From positions 1-17,549 of the forward strand of contig JAKSUO010000007.1 in NCBI GenBank assembly GCA_024408895.1: a DNA stretch of 17,549 nt. The letters are read 5' to 3'. Source of the stretch: Alphaproteobacteria bacterium. GTDB lineage: Bacteria; Pseudomonadota; Alphaproteobacteria; RF32; CAG-239. Below, piece by piece: positions 1-5,682 of the stretch. The notes beneath the pieces were generated by a model. The model was given only the letters and a program-made list of their open reading frames with translations, was not told where the DNA came from and ran no database searches. Each line of letters starts with the position of its first letter. The stretch's first letter is position 1. A program made the position numbers and the translations under genes.

Positions 1-1
1 A

Positions 2-1207
2 ATGCTGATGCTGCGTCTTGGAAAATCGTATCTACAAAAAAATCTGATTAAGTTTGTTTTTTTGTGTGCTTTTATATTCTTGTTAAACGGATGTTTTAAA
101 GAATCTCCGGTTTCTCCGGAAACTGTTGGTACTGTCAGGTTAGAAAAAAAGCAAATTCAAAACTTATCCGGTTGGGAAAAGGAAGATTTTAAAAGTGTTA
201 TAGAAGTTTTTAATAAAAATTGCGGTAAAATATTAAGTAATAAAAACGAGTATATTTATAATGCCGCTATAAAAATTAAAACAAAAGAATACCAAAAAAT
301 ATGCCAGAAGTTTATGAATAAAAATATCAATTCTTCTTCGGAAATGAAAAGTTTTATGGAAAACGAATTTGATGTTTATGCTGTCAGTGATAATGAAAAT
401 TATGAAGGAAAATTCACATCTTATTATGAAGCTGTTATTTATGCCTCATTTGAAAAAAATGCAGAATATAAATATCCGGTATATGGAAAACCAAAAGATT
501 TAATAGAAATAAATTTGCGTGATTTTGATGAAAGTTTACCGAATACCCGTCTAGTTGGACGTGTGGAAAACGGAAAATTTATTCCTTACTATAACAGGCG
601 AAAAATTGAAAATGAAGGAGTAAATGCACCGGTTTTGATGTGGGGTAATGATTTAGTTGATATACATTTTATGCAAATTCAAGGTTCGGCAATTGCAAAA
701 ATGGATGATGGTTCTGAATTAAGAATTGGTTTTGCTGATAGCAATGGCCTTAAATTCAGAGGTATAGGCAGTATTATGTTGGAAAAGAAAATTTTAAAAT
801 CCGGCGAAGTTTCTATGCCTAAAATAAGAGAATGGTTGCGTAAAAATCCGGATAAAGCACAAGAATTAATGGCTGAAAATAATCGTTTTATTTTTCAAAA
901 AATATCCGATGCCGATGGTCCGGTTGGTGCTTTGGGAGTGTCATTGACTGCCGGTCGCAGTATAGCTGTTGATAATAAATATATACCGCTTGGTGCTATA
1001 ATGTGGCTGGATACAGTTAGCCCTGATAATAATAAAATTCAGAAAATAATTTTCGCGCAAGATATAGGTAGTGCTATTAAAGGTGTTGTGCGCGGTGATT
1101 ATTTTTGGGGACACGGTGAAGAAGCTTTACAACAAGCGGGAAGGATGAACTCTGTTGGCAGATATTATATTTTTGCGCCGAAAAACTCTGTTATAAAGGC
1201 ACAATAA
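2..1207 (+). CDS. mltA: Membrane-bound lytic murein transglycosylase A (MltA family), lipoprotein
   Basis: Predicted to cleave the MurNAc-GlcNAc bond of peptidoglycan with 1,6-anhydro ring formation, anchored by lipid in the envelope. The N-terminus is a lipoprotein signal: basic residues, a hydrophobic run (residues 18-28) and a lipobox LLNGC with Cys31. An MltA domain follows, with YYEAV (141-145), GRVENGKFIPYYNRR (about 186-200), MQIQGSA (224-230) and the C-terminal 3D-type barrel AGRSIAVD...IPLGA, then QDIGSAIKG (353-361) and DYFWGHGEEA (366-375). Asp354 in QDIGSAIKG is my best match to the catalytic Asp of MltA; family knowledge, not tested. About 400 aa is a normal length. ATG codons lie at 2 and 8; the window edge hides the upstream region, so the exact start and promoter are open. 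The next gene begins 1 nt after the stop, so both are probably co-transcribed. Confidence 0.92.
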   Translation: MLMLRLGKSYLQKNLIKFVFLCAFIFLLNGCFKESPVSPETVGTVRLEKKQIQNLSGWEKEDFKSVIEVFNKNCGKILSNKNEYIYNAAIKIKTKEYQKICQKFMNKNINSSSEMKSFMENEFDVYAVSDNENYEGKFTSYYEAVIYASFEKNAEYKYPVYGKPKDLIEINLRDFDESLPNTRLVGRVENGKFIPYYNRRKIENEGVNAPVLMWGNDLVDIHFMQIQGSAIAKMDDGSELRIGFADSNGLKFRGIGSIMLEKKILKSGEVSMPKIREWLRKNPDKAQELMAENNRFIFQKISDADGPVGALGVSLTAGRSIAVDNKYIPLGAIMWLDTVSPDNNKIQKIIFAQDIGSAIKGVVRGDYFWGHGEEALQQAGRMNSVGRYYIFAPKNSVIKAQ

Positions 1208-1208
1208 A

Positions 1209-1745
1209 ATGCCCGATATAACAGAGGATGAAAAATATTGGCTGGAAGCGGTTAAAGATATTAAAAAACAAACCGAAAAATCAGTAGATATTTTACCTCA
1301 AAAAACATCTCAAATAAAAGTTAATAACCAAAGGCAATATGCGGTAAAACAAGATTTTTCAACATATTCAAAAGATTTGGAAGATTTTACCGGCGGTGTA
1401 GATAAAGCAACTTTGCGAAAGTTTAAAAAAGAAGAATTCACTGTTGAGGCTGTGTTGGATTTACACGGATTAAATGAAGATGAAGCTTTTGAAAAAGTAG
1501 ATGCTTTTATTCCTCAATGTTATAATGCGGGAAAACGATGTATTATAATTATTACCGGAAAAGGTATAAATATCCATTCAACAGAAGATGTTTTTATGGC
1601 GAAGGGCATTTTGCGCAAGCAACTGCCTCAATGGTTAAATATGCCGAGATTACGTGGTATGATACTTGTTTACAAACATCCGTCAGAACATCTGGGCGGA
1701 AGCGGTGCTGTTTACATTTTGTTGCGTCGTAATAAGGAAATTTGA
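1209..1745 (+). CDS. Smr/MutS2-type domain protein
   Basis: Small protein (178 aa) with a C-terminal Smr domain, a fold used for nucleic-acid binding or nicking. The first ~75 residues are polar, lysine-rich and without recognisable domain. The Smr core is clear: LDLHG (83-87), a predicted sheet ending in TGKG (116-119), and GGSGAVYILLRR (163-174). These are the three signature motifs of stand-alone bacterial Smr proteins. Cellular role is not established for this alphaproteobacterial version. ATG lies 1 nt after the mltA stop, implying translational coupling; the mltA-smr pairing is recurrent in Alphaproteobacteria (recalled, not searched). No clear intrinsic terminator follows; the tRNA gene on the opposite strand ends 20 nt downstream. 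Confidence 0.9.
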   Translation: MPDITEDEKYWLEAVKDIKKQTEKSVDILPQKTSQIKVNNQRQYAVKQDFSTYSKDLEDFTGGVDKATLRKFKKEEFTVEAVLDLHGLNEDEAFEKVDAFIPQCYNAGKRCIIIITGKGINIHSTEDVFMAKGILRKQLPQWLNMPRLRGMILVYKHPSEHLGGSGAVYILLRRNKEI

Positions 1746-1765
1746 ATTTTATTTTATAAAAAAAA

Positions 1766-1840
1766 TGGTAGTCCCGGGCAGAGTTGAACTGCCGACTCAT
1801 CCATGTCAAGGATACGTGATAACCGTTTCACCACGGAAGT
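1766..1840 (-). tRNA. tRNA-Val (anticodon GAC), CCA encoded
   Basis: On the minus strand a full cloverleaf can be drawn: acceptor arms 1834-1840 and 1770-1776, D stem GTGA/TCAC with loop AACGGTTA, anticodon stem TATCC/GGATG (one G-U) with loop TTGACAT, 4-nt variable region AGTC, T stem GGCAG/CTGCC with loop TTCAACT, discriminator A, then CCA (1766-1768). The anticodon complement lies at 1805-1807, giving GAC (valine GUC/GUU). U8, A14, G18G19, A21, U33, the TTCAA of the T loop and G53-C61 are all present. Oddities: a C2-C71 mismatch in the acceptor stem, A15 with C48, and a D arm unlike the usual bacterial tRNA-Val. A good promoter sits just upstream and eight T follow the CCA end, so it looks expressed rather than dead. 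Confidence 0.82.
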
Positions 1841-1852
1841 GAGATTATCGGC

Positions 1853-1880
1853 ATCATAAGACAGGTAATTTAACTGTCAA
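1853..1880 (-). promoter_or_regulatory. Promoter for the tRNA-Val gene
   Basis: On the minus strand TTGACA (1875-1880) and TATGAT (1853-1858) are separated by 16 bp. The -35 is a perfect sigma-70 consensus and the -10 matches 5 of 6. Transcription would begin about 5 nt before the mature tRNA 5' end. The spacer contains one arm (1861-1870) of a 10-bp inverted repeat. Confidence 0.7.
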
Positions 1881-1945
1881 AATGATTTTTTATTGAATTG
1901 CAATTAATTTAATATATCAGGAAAAAATATCCATGAATTACCTGT
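1861..1945. repeat. 10-bp perfect inverted repeat, arms 75 bp apart
   Basis: ACAGGTAATT (1861-1870) and AATTACCTGT (1936-1945) are exact reverse complements separated by 65 bp. One arm is in the spacer of the tRNA promoter, the other inside the 44-aa ORF. It could be a pair of operator half-sites, a long-range RNA stem, or chance in AT-rich DNA. Confidence 0.35.
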
Positions 1946-2038
1946 GTTTAAGGTATTCAATAAAAATTTATGTATAAGAATATAACAAGTAATCAAAGAT
2001 AAGTATGTCAACATATCGGAATAAGTTTTAATATGCAT
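1904..2038 (-). CDS. Small hydrophobic protein, 44 aa, unknown function
   Basis: Not recognised. ATG at 2038 is preceded by AGGAG (2045-2049) with a 6-nt spacer, and the frame runs 44 codons to TAA at 1904-1906. It begins MHIKTYSDMLTYLSL and continues with a hydrophobic stretch through about residue 27 (LITCYILIHKFLL), then a polar linker and an aromatic patch WIFF near the C-terminus. This suggests a single membrane-spanning or membrane-associated peptide. A promoter (TTGATT-17-TATACT) lies 31-59 nt upstream, so it appears to be its own short transcription unit between the lipoprotein and the tRNA gene. Promoter, Shine-Dalgarno and start all in register is the main argument; length is too short to rule out chance. 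Confidence 0.5.
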   Translation of the reverse strand: MHIKTYSDMLTYLSLITCYILIHKFLLNTLNTGNSWIFFPDILN

Positions 2039-2068
2039 TAGTTTCTCCTATATAGTTCTGTTTTAAAA

Positions 2069-2097
2069 AGTATATAACAGAAAATATATAAAATCAA
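2069..2097 (-). promoter_or_regulatory. Promoter upstream of the 44-aa ORF
   Basis: Minus strand TTGATT (2092-2097), 17-bp spacer, TATACT (2069-2074). Spacing is ideal and both hexamers are close to consensus. The predicted 5' leader to the ATG at 2038 is about 25 nt and contains the AGGAG ribosome binding site. Confidence 0.6.
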
Positions 2098-2141
2098 CTA
2101 ATAAATTACATATTATATTTTATACAATCTTTGGTTGTTTT

Positions 2142-2450
2142 TTAGTTTTGACCCGCATTGCGTAAACTTGTAATTATATTTTCAGCGGAATACTGCATTT
2201 CGTCACTAATTCCCATAGAAGACAAAGCAAGTTTTTTAGCGCATGTGCCGGCAATATCTTTAGCGGTGGCACTAACGGTGTTTGTAAATAAACTACCTGC
2301 TTGCAAACGAGTCTGTGCCTCACTCAACATACATGATTGCATTTTTGAACGAGCCCCGACGTTTGTATTATTTGAACTTTGCATAAACGAATCTAATCCG
2401 GAGCAACCACAAACGTTTAAGATTGCTAATATCATTAATAACTTTTTCAT
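2142..2450 (-). CDS. Putative small lipoprotein, 102 aa
   Basis: No family recognised. The N-terminus MKKLLMILAILNVCGC is a short lipoprotein signal with a somewhat atypical lipobox (VCGC, lipidated Cys16); an extra Cys14 lies in the signal. The mature part (~86 aa) is Ser/Thr/Ala-rich and carries two further cysteines (Cys40, Cys70), which could form a disulfide in the periplasm. It ends with a helical Asn/Ser-rich tail. The start is well supported: AGGAG (2456-2460) lies 5 nt before the ATG. A TATACT-like -10 is at 2488-2493 on this strand, without a convincing -35. It is divergent from xre. A longer open frame on the opposite strand has no such signals and is treated as a shadow. Confidence 0.75.
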   Translation of the reverse strand: MKKLLMILAILNVCGCSGLDSFMQSSNNTNVGARSKMQSCMLSEAQTRLQAGSLFTNTVSATAKDIAGTCAKKLALSSMGISDEMQYSAENIITSLRNAGQN

Positions 2451-2598
2451 TTTATCTCCTTTATTTATCTTTATTTGTCATAAAATAAGTATAAAGAGTT
2501 AAAATTTTTATAACATAAATCAATAATATAATATATATGTCCACAAAATTACAACTAACCGTAAACAAGCATCTTTCAAGTGTATTCTTAAATTTAGA

Positions 2599-2629
2599 TT
2601 GACAATTTTATGAGTTGATTCTATATGAT
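2599..2629 (+). promoter_or_regulatory. Promoter for xre-trmB
   Basis: TTGACA (2599-2604) is a perfect -35. Possible -10 elements are TATATG (2622-2627, 17-bp spacer) or TATGAT (2624-2629, 19-bp spacer). The start codon at 2657 would leave a leader of only about 20-25 nt. Confidence 0.6.
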
Positions 2630-2656
2630 GAATAGAACTAATTGAAAGGTAAAAAA

Positions 2657-3157
2657 ATGAAGCAGAAAAATTCTATTCGCGGCAGGATTGATGATAATGA
2701 ACCGAATCCGGTTGATGTTCATGTTGGTAAAAGAATAAGATTGCGCCGTACGATTTTGCACATTACCCAGCAACAAATGTCAAAAATGTTGGGTTTGACA
2801 TTTCAACAAGTTCAAAAATATGAAAAAGGTATGAACCGTGTCGGTGCCAGTCGTTTATGGGATATCAGCCGTGTATTGGAAGTTCCGATGGGCTTTTTCT
2901 TTGAAGATATGGATGATAAGGTTGCCCAAAAAAGTCCACGCATGTTATATAATGATGAATACCGATATGCAGTGGAAGAGGGTGTTCGGAGCGCAGATGA
3001 AGATCCGATGAAAAAACAAGAAACATTGGAATTGGTGCGCGCTTATTATAAAATCCCAAATCGTGCTGTTGCAAAGAATTTATTTAATTTAATTGTTACC
3101 TTGTCCAAATCAACCGCCGGGATGGCCAGAGTTGACGATGATGATGAGGAATTATAA
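2657..3157 (+). CDS. Xre-family helix-turn-helix transcriptional regulator
   Basis: DNA-binding regulator with an HTH_3/Cro-CI domain at about residues 23-80: VGKRIRLRRTIL, then QQQMSKMLGLTFQQVQKYEKG as the helix-turn-helix, then GASRLWDISRVLEVPMGFFFED. This full pattern is that of the alphaproteobacterial Xre regulators encoded beside metK/trmB (recalled). The C-terminal half is helical and ends in an acidic run DDDDEEL. I chose ATG 2657 (166 aa) because AAAGG at 2645-2649 is 7 nt upstream; a TTG at 2642 in frame overlaps that site and is unlikely. The operator and targets cannot be read from the sequence. trmB begins 1 nt after the stop or overlaps slightly, so they form one unit. Confidence 0.92.
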   Translation: MKQKNSIRGRIDDNEPNPVDVHVGKRIRLRRTILHITQQQMSKMLGLTFQQVQKYEKGMNRVGASRLWDISRVLEVPMGFFFEDMDDKVAQKSPRMLYNDEYRYAVEEGVRSADEDPMKKQETLELVRAYYKIPNRAVAKNLFNLIVTLSKSTAGMARVDDDDEEL

Positions 3158-3158
3158 T

Positions 3159-3884
3159 TTGCAAGATAAACCTAAATTTTTCGGACGTCGTAAGGGACGC
3201 ACAATTCATAAGGCAAAAAGCTTTTTGTTGGATAAGTTTTTGCCTCGTGTTTTATTAAATTCCACAGAAAATATTGAATTAAGCCGGTGTTTTGCTTCTC
3301 CAAAAGAGCAGTATTGTTTAGAAATAGGGTTTGGTGATGGCGAACATTTGGCAAGTATTGCTAAACATCAGCCGCAAAACGGTTTTATCGGTGTGGAAGT
3401 GTTTAAAAACGGTGTGGCAAATTTATTGAGTTTGCTTACCGGTATAAAAGAGGGAAAAGAAGAAGATTTATCCGGAAATATAGATTTTGAAGACGGACGA
3501 ACGGATAATATAAGAGTTTTTGATGATGATGTTCGTTTGTTGTTTTCTTTGTTGCCCTCAGCATCTTTTGATAAAATTTTTTTGTTGTTTCCTGATCCGT
3601 GGCCGAAAACAAGGCACGCAAATAGACGTTTTGTAAATCCGGATAATTTACGAGAGTTGGCAAGACTTCTTAAAAAAGGCGGCATATTGCAAATAGCTAC
3701 CGATCATCCGGTTTATAAAAAATGGACTCTTGATGTGATGCACCAAAATAAGGACTTTAAATGGACGGCAAAATGTTCTGATGATTGGCGTTATCCGCCG
3801 GCAGATTGGTTTGAAACCAAATATCAACGCAAAGCCGTAAGAGAGGGACGCAAGCCGGTTTTTTTTGAATTTGAACGTATTTAA
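3159..3884 (+). CDS. trmB: tRNA (guanine-N7-)-methyltransferase TrmB
   Basis: Methylates N7 of G46 in the tRNA variable loop using S-adenosylmethionine. Numbering from the TTG start (241 aa): SAM motif EIGFGDGEH (55-63), FPDPWPK (144-150) with RHANRR (152-157), TDHPVY (181-186), and the C-terminal TKYQRKA (220-226) are all TrmB signatures. A Gly/Glu/Asp-rich insert of about 20 residues (97-117) precedes the usual NIRVF strand. Start: TTG 3159 has GAGGA (3146-3150) 8 nt upstream; ATG codons at 3138, 3141 and 3144 in the same frame lack a good Shine-Dalgarno but would overlap xre by up to 20 nt and remain possible. It follows xre directly; metK, usual between the two in relatives, is not here. 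Confidence 0.95.
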   Translation: MQDKPKFFGRRKGRTIHKAKSFLLDKFLPRVLLNSTENIELSRCFASPKEQYCLEIGFGDGEHLASIAKHQPQNGFIGVEVFKNGVANLLSLLTGIKEGKEEDLSGNIDFEDGRTDNIRVFDDDVRLLFSLLPSASFDKIFLLFPDPWPKTRHANRRFVNPDNLRELARLLKKGGILQIATDHPVYKKWTLDVMHQNKDFKWTAKCSDDWRYPPADWFETKYQRKAVREGRKPVFFEFERI

Positions 3885-3904
3885 ATATTCGGTATTTATT
3901 TTTT
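3882..3904 (+). terminator. Weak intrinsic terminator after trmB
   Basis: TAAATA (3882-3887) and TATTTA (3893-3898) pair around loop TTCGG, followed by six T (3899-3904). The hairpin overlaps the trmB stop codon. All pairs are A-T, so its strength is doubtful; the position between convergent genes supports it. Confidence 0.4.
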
Positions 3905-4168
3905 CATAGCATTAAATACTTTATATATATCGTTTTCATTGTTTGGCTTGCTGCCAAAATTATATAAATAAAGCAAGGTAAAAAGCCGAACAGCCGCTGT
4001 CAGACCTATTTTTGAATCCCGATTTTTATCTATCAACTCAAGAATAGATTTTCTTTTCAGTTTTTCCATACAACAAATAGAATCCAGTATTTTCCACTCA
4101 AAAAAAGTCAAGCGCATACTTGTTTTTTTGTTATATAAAGTGATTACTTTGTTTATTTGCGTTGTCAT
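3896..4168 (-). CDS. Ribbon-helix-helix domain protein (RHH_4-like)
   Basis: Small 90-aa protein. Residues about 14-70 (KKTSMRLTFFEWKILDSIC, then SILELIDKNR and SKIGLTAAVRLFTLLYL) match the pattern of alphaproteobacterial RHH_4 proteins: a beta strand T-S-M-R-L for DNA contact, a long helix around the FEWKILD segment, an LI-x-x-I/L-D turn, and a final LT/S-A-x-RLF helix. Such proteins are presumed DNA-binding dimers; targets are unknown. The ATG at 4168 has only a weak upstream GGAT, about 6-7 nt away. A convincing promoter (TTGCAT-17-TATAAA) lies upstream. The gene is convergent with trmB (11 nt apart) and divergent from the ribosomal operon. Confidence 0.72.
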   Translation of the reverse strand: MTTQINKVITLYNKKTSMRLTFFEWKILDSICCMEKLKRKSILELIDKNRDSKIGLTAAVRLFTLLYLYNFGSKPNNENDIYKVFNAMKK

Positions 4169-4199
4169 AATTTTATCCGAATGGTTGTTTTTTTATTTG

Positions 4200-4228
4200 T
4201 TTATATATTAAAAGAATATAAAATGCAA
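4200..4228 (-). promoter_or_regulatory. Promoter for the RHH protein gene
   Basis: Minus strand TTGCAT (4223-4228), exactly 17 bp, TATAAA (4200-4205). The -35 hexamer is identical to the one proposed for the S10 operon. Predicted 5' leader about 25 nt. Confidence 0.6.
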
Positions 4229-4380
4229 TTAAAAAGTTTAATATATAAATAATAATCCTTAAAAATTTTCAAAAAATTCAGGGTAAAAATTGATAATTTA
4301 AAAGGGGTTAGGGTGATTTTAGACTCGTTATTGACTCGTTTAAAAAATTTGTCTTTTTTTAAAAAATATGAATTTTTTGC

Positions 4381-4409
4381 TTGCATTGCAGATTTAACTA
4401 TGTTATAAG
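4381..4409 (+). promoter_or_regulatory. Promoter of the S10-spc ribosomal operon
   Basis: TTGCAT (4381-4386), 17-bp spacer, TATAAG (4404-4409) with an extended -10 TG at 4401-4402. Transcription should start near 4416, leaving about 158 nt of leader before rpsJ. It is the only good candidate in the 405-bp gap between the RHH gene and rpsJ; 4229-4380 otherwise holds only AT-rich DNA without visible features. Confidence 0.65.
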
Positions 4410-4415
4410 CTCGCT

Positions 4416-4573
4416 ACAACAATTGTTTTGAGAGGGTTTACCTCGCAGCGAAGCAAATATAAAATATAGTGCAAACTCTTGTTGCGAAAGTGTTTGCGTG
4501 GTTTAACAAATTTTAGATGGCATAGATTACCACTAGGTTTTTTTTGCCGTTTAGTTATAGGAAAAGTGTTAAA
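4416..4573 (+). promoter_or_regulatory. Structured 5' leader of the S10 operon
   Basis: Inferred untranslated leader of about 158 nt. It contains a small hairpin GAGG-GTTTA-CCTC near 4431-4443 and a good hairpin with stem GCAAAC/GTTTGC (4471-4476 with 4492-4497) extended by CTT/AAG across a mismatch, loop of 7 nt. Further on, GTGGT (4498-4502) can pair with ACCAC (4529-4533), with eight T at 4538-4545 shortly after. Length and structure suggest autoregulation by a ribosomal protein, as S10 leaders do in other bacteria, but the fold does not match one I can name. The rpsJ Shine-Dalgarno (AGGA, about 11 nt before the ATG) is just downstream. Confidence 0.45.
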
Positions 4574-4882
4574 ATGGATACACAAAACATAAGAATCCGC
4601 CTGAAGGCTTTTGATCATAGATTGCTTGATCTTTCTACTGCAGAGATTGTGCATACTGCCAAAAGAACAGGCGCAAACGTAAGAGGTCCGATACCTCTTC
4701 CGAATAGAATTGAGAAATTTACGGTAAATCGTTCTCCGCACGTAGATAAAAAGTCTCGTGAGCAGTTTGAGATCCGTACTCATAAAAGACTATTGGATAT
4801 CATTGATCCAACTCCGCAGACTGTTGATGCTTTAATGAAGCTTGATTTGGCTGCCGGTGTAAATGTAGAAATTAAATTATAA
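4574..4882 (+). CDS. rpsJ: 30S ribosomal protein S10
   Basis: Component of the 30S head; also the NusE transcription antitermination factor that pairs with NusB. The 102-aa length is canonical, and the signature GPIPLPNRIEKFTVNRSPHV and REQFEIRTHKRLLDI (residues about 38-75) is intact. I start at ATG 4574 rather than an in-frame TTG at 4544, because the shorter form begins MDTQNIRIRLKAFDH as in the family. First gene of the operon, preceded by the long leader; 62 nt separate it from rplC. Confidence 0.98.
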   Translation: MDTQNIRIRLKAFDHRLLDLSTAEIVHTAKRTGANVRGPIPLPNRIEKFTVNRSPHVDKKSREQFEIRTHKRLLDIIDPTPQTVDALMKLDLAAGVNVEIKL

Positions 4883-4944
4883 TAACAATTAATGTTGGCG
4901 GCTCAAAAGGCTTGTCAACCTATTAAGAAAAGGAAAAAATAATA

Positions 4945-5667
4945 ATGCGTACGGGTCTAATCGCAAAAAAATTGGGGATGTCCCGCATTTTTCAAGCAGA
5001 CGGAACTCATGTTCCTGTAACTGTTTTGAGTGTTGACGGTTTGCAGGTAGTTAATGTTAAAACTGCCGAAAAAGATGGCTATAATGCCGTACAATTGGGT
5101 ACTGGTGCAGTTAAAGCCAAAAACGTAAGCAAACCAATGAAGGGATATTTTGCAAAGGCTAAAGTTGAACCGAAAAAGAAACTGGGCGAATTCAGAGTTT
5201 CTGAAGATTGCTTACTGTCTGTCGGTGCAGAGTTATCTGTGGAACATTTTGTTGCCGGTCAATATGTTGATGTTTGTGCAACATCAATCGGTAAAGGTTT
5301 TGCAGGTGTTATGAAGCGTCACAACTTTGCCGGTTTGGAAGCAACTCACGGTGTGTCTATTTCTCACCGTTCTCACGGTTCTACTGGACAAAGACAAGAT
5401 CCAGGTAAAGTCTTCAAAGGCAAAAAGATGGCCGGTCATTTGGGTAATGAACGTGTAACCGTTCAAAACTTGAAGGTTGTGTCTATTGATGCTAACAGAG
5501 GCTTAATTATGGTTAAGGGTGGTGTTCCTGGCAGTGAAAACACATGGGTAAGAATTACCGATGCTGTTAAAAAACCTGCAACAGTTGCACTTCCGATGCC
5601 TGCCGGATTGAAAAAAGTTGATGAACCTGTTGCTACAACCGAAGCTCCGGTTGAAAATGCAGAATAG
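4945..5667 (+). CDS. rplC: 50S ribosomal protein L3
   Basis: Early assembly protein of the 50S subunit, binding 23S rRNA near the peptidyl transferase centre. N-terminal MRTGLIAKKLGMSRIF and the central loop SHGSTGQRQDPGKVFKGKK (143-161) are diagnostic; the GQRQDP segment corresponds to the region carrying N5-methylglutamine (PrmB target) in E. coli L3. At 240 aa it is longer than the usual ~205-220: after the core, a tail of about 30 residues (PATVALPMPAGLKKVDEPVA onwards) is Ala/Pro/Glu-rich and probably disordered. AGGA lies about 10 nt before the ATG; 15 nt separate it from rplD. Confidence 0.98.
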   Translation: MRTGLIAKKLGMSRIFQADGTHVPVTVLSVDGLQVVNVKTAEKDGYNAVQLGTGAVKAKNVSKPMKGYFAKAKVEPKKKLGEFRVSEDCLLSVGAELSVEHFVAGQYVDVCATSIGKGFAGVMKRHNFAGLEATHGVSISHRSHGSTGQRQDPGKVFKGKKMAGHLGNERVTVQNLKVVSIDANRGLIMVKGGVPGSENTWVRITDAVKKPATVALPMPAGLKKVDEPVATTEAPVENAE

Positions 5668-5682
5668 TTTAAGGAAAAAGAA

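Noticed and set aside
1538..1809. Overlapping short frames on both strands at the end of the Smr gene
   Set aside because: Shadows of the Smr frame and the tRNA gene without start signals.
2158..2502. 114-aa plus-strand frame opposite the small lipoprotein
   Set aside because: No Shine-Dalgarno and no recognisable protein pattern, while the opposite strand has AGGAG, a lipobox and a good start.
4201..4386. 61-aa minus-strand frame upstream of the RHH gene
   Set aside because: It overlaps both divergent promoters, has no ribosome binding site, and its Lys/Phe/Ile-rich composition is what AT-rich noncoding DNA yields.
4498..4545. GTGGT/ACCAC stem plus T8 called as a firm terminator
   Set aside because: Only 5 bp, 26-nt loop and a 4-nt gap before the T run; kept only as a possible attenuator.
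4403..4783. 126-aa minus-strand frame across the S10 leader and rpsJ
   Set aside because: Antisense shadow of rpsJ and its leader; no start signals.
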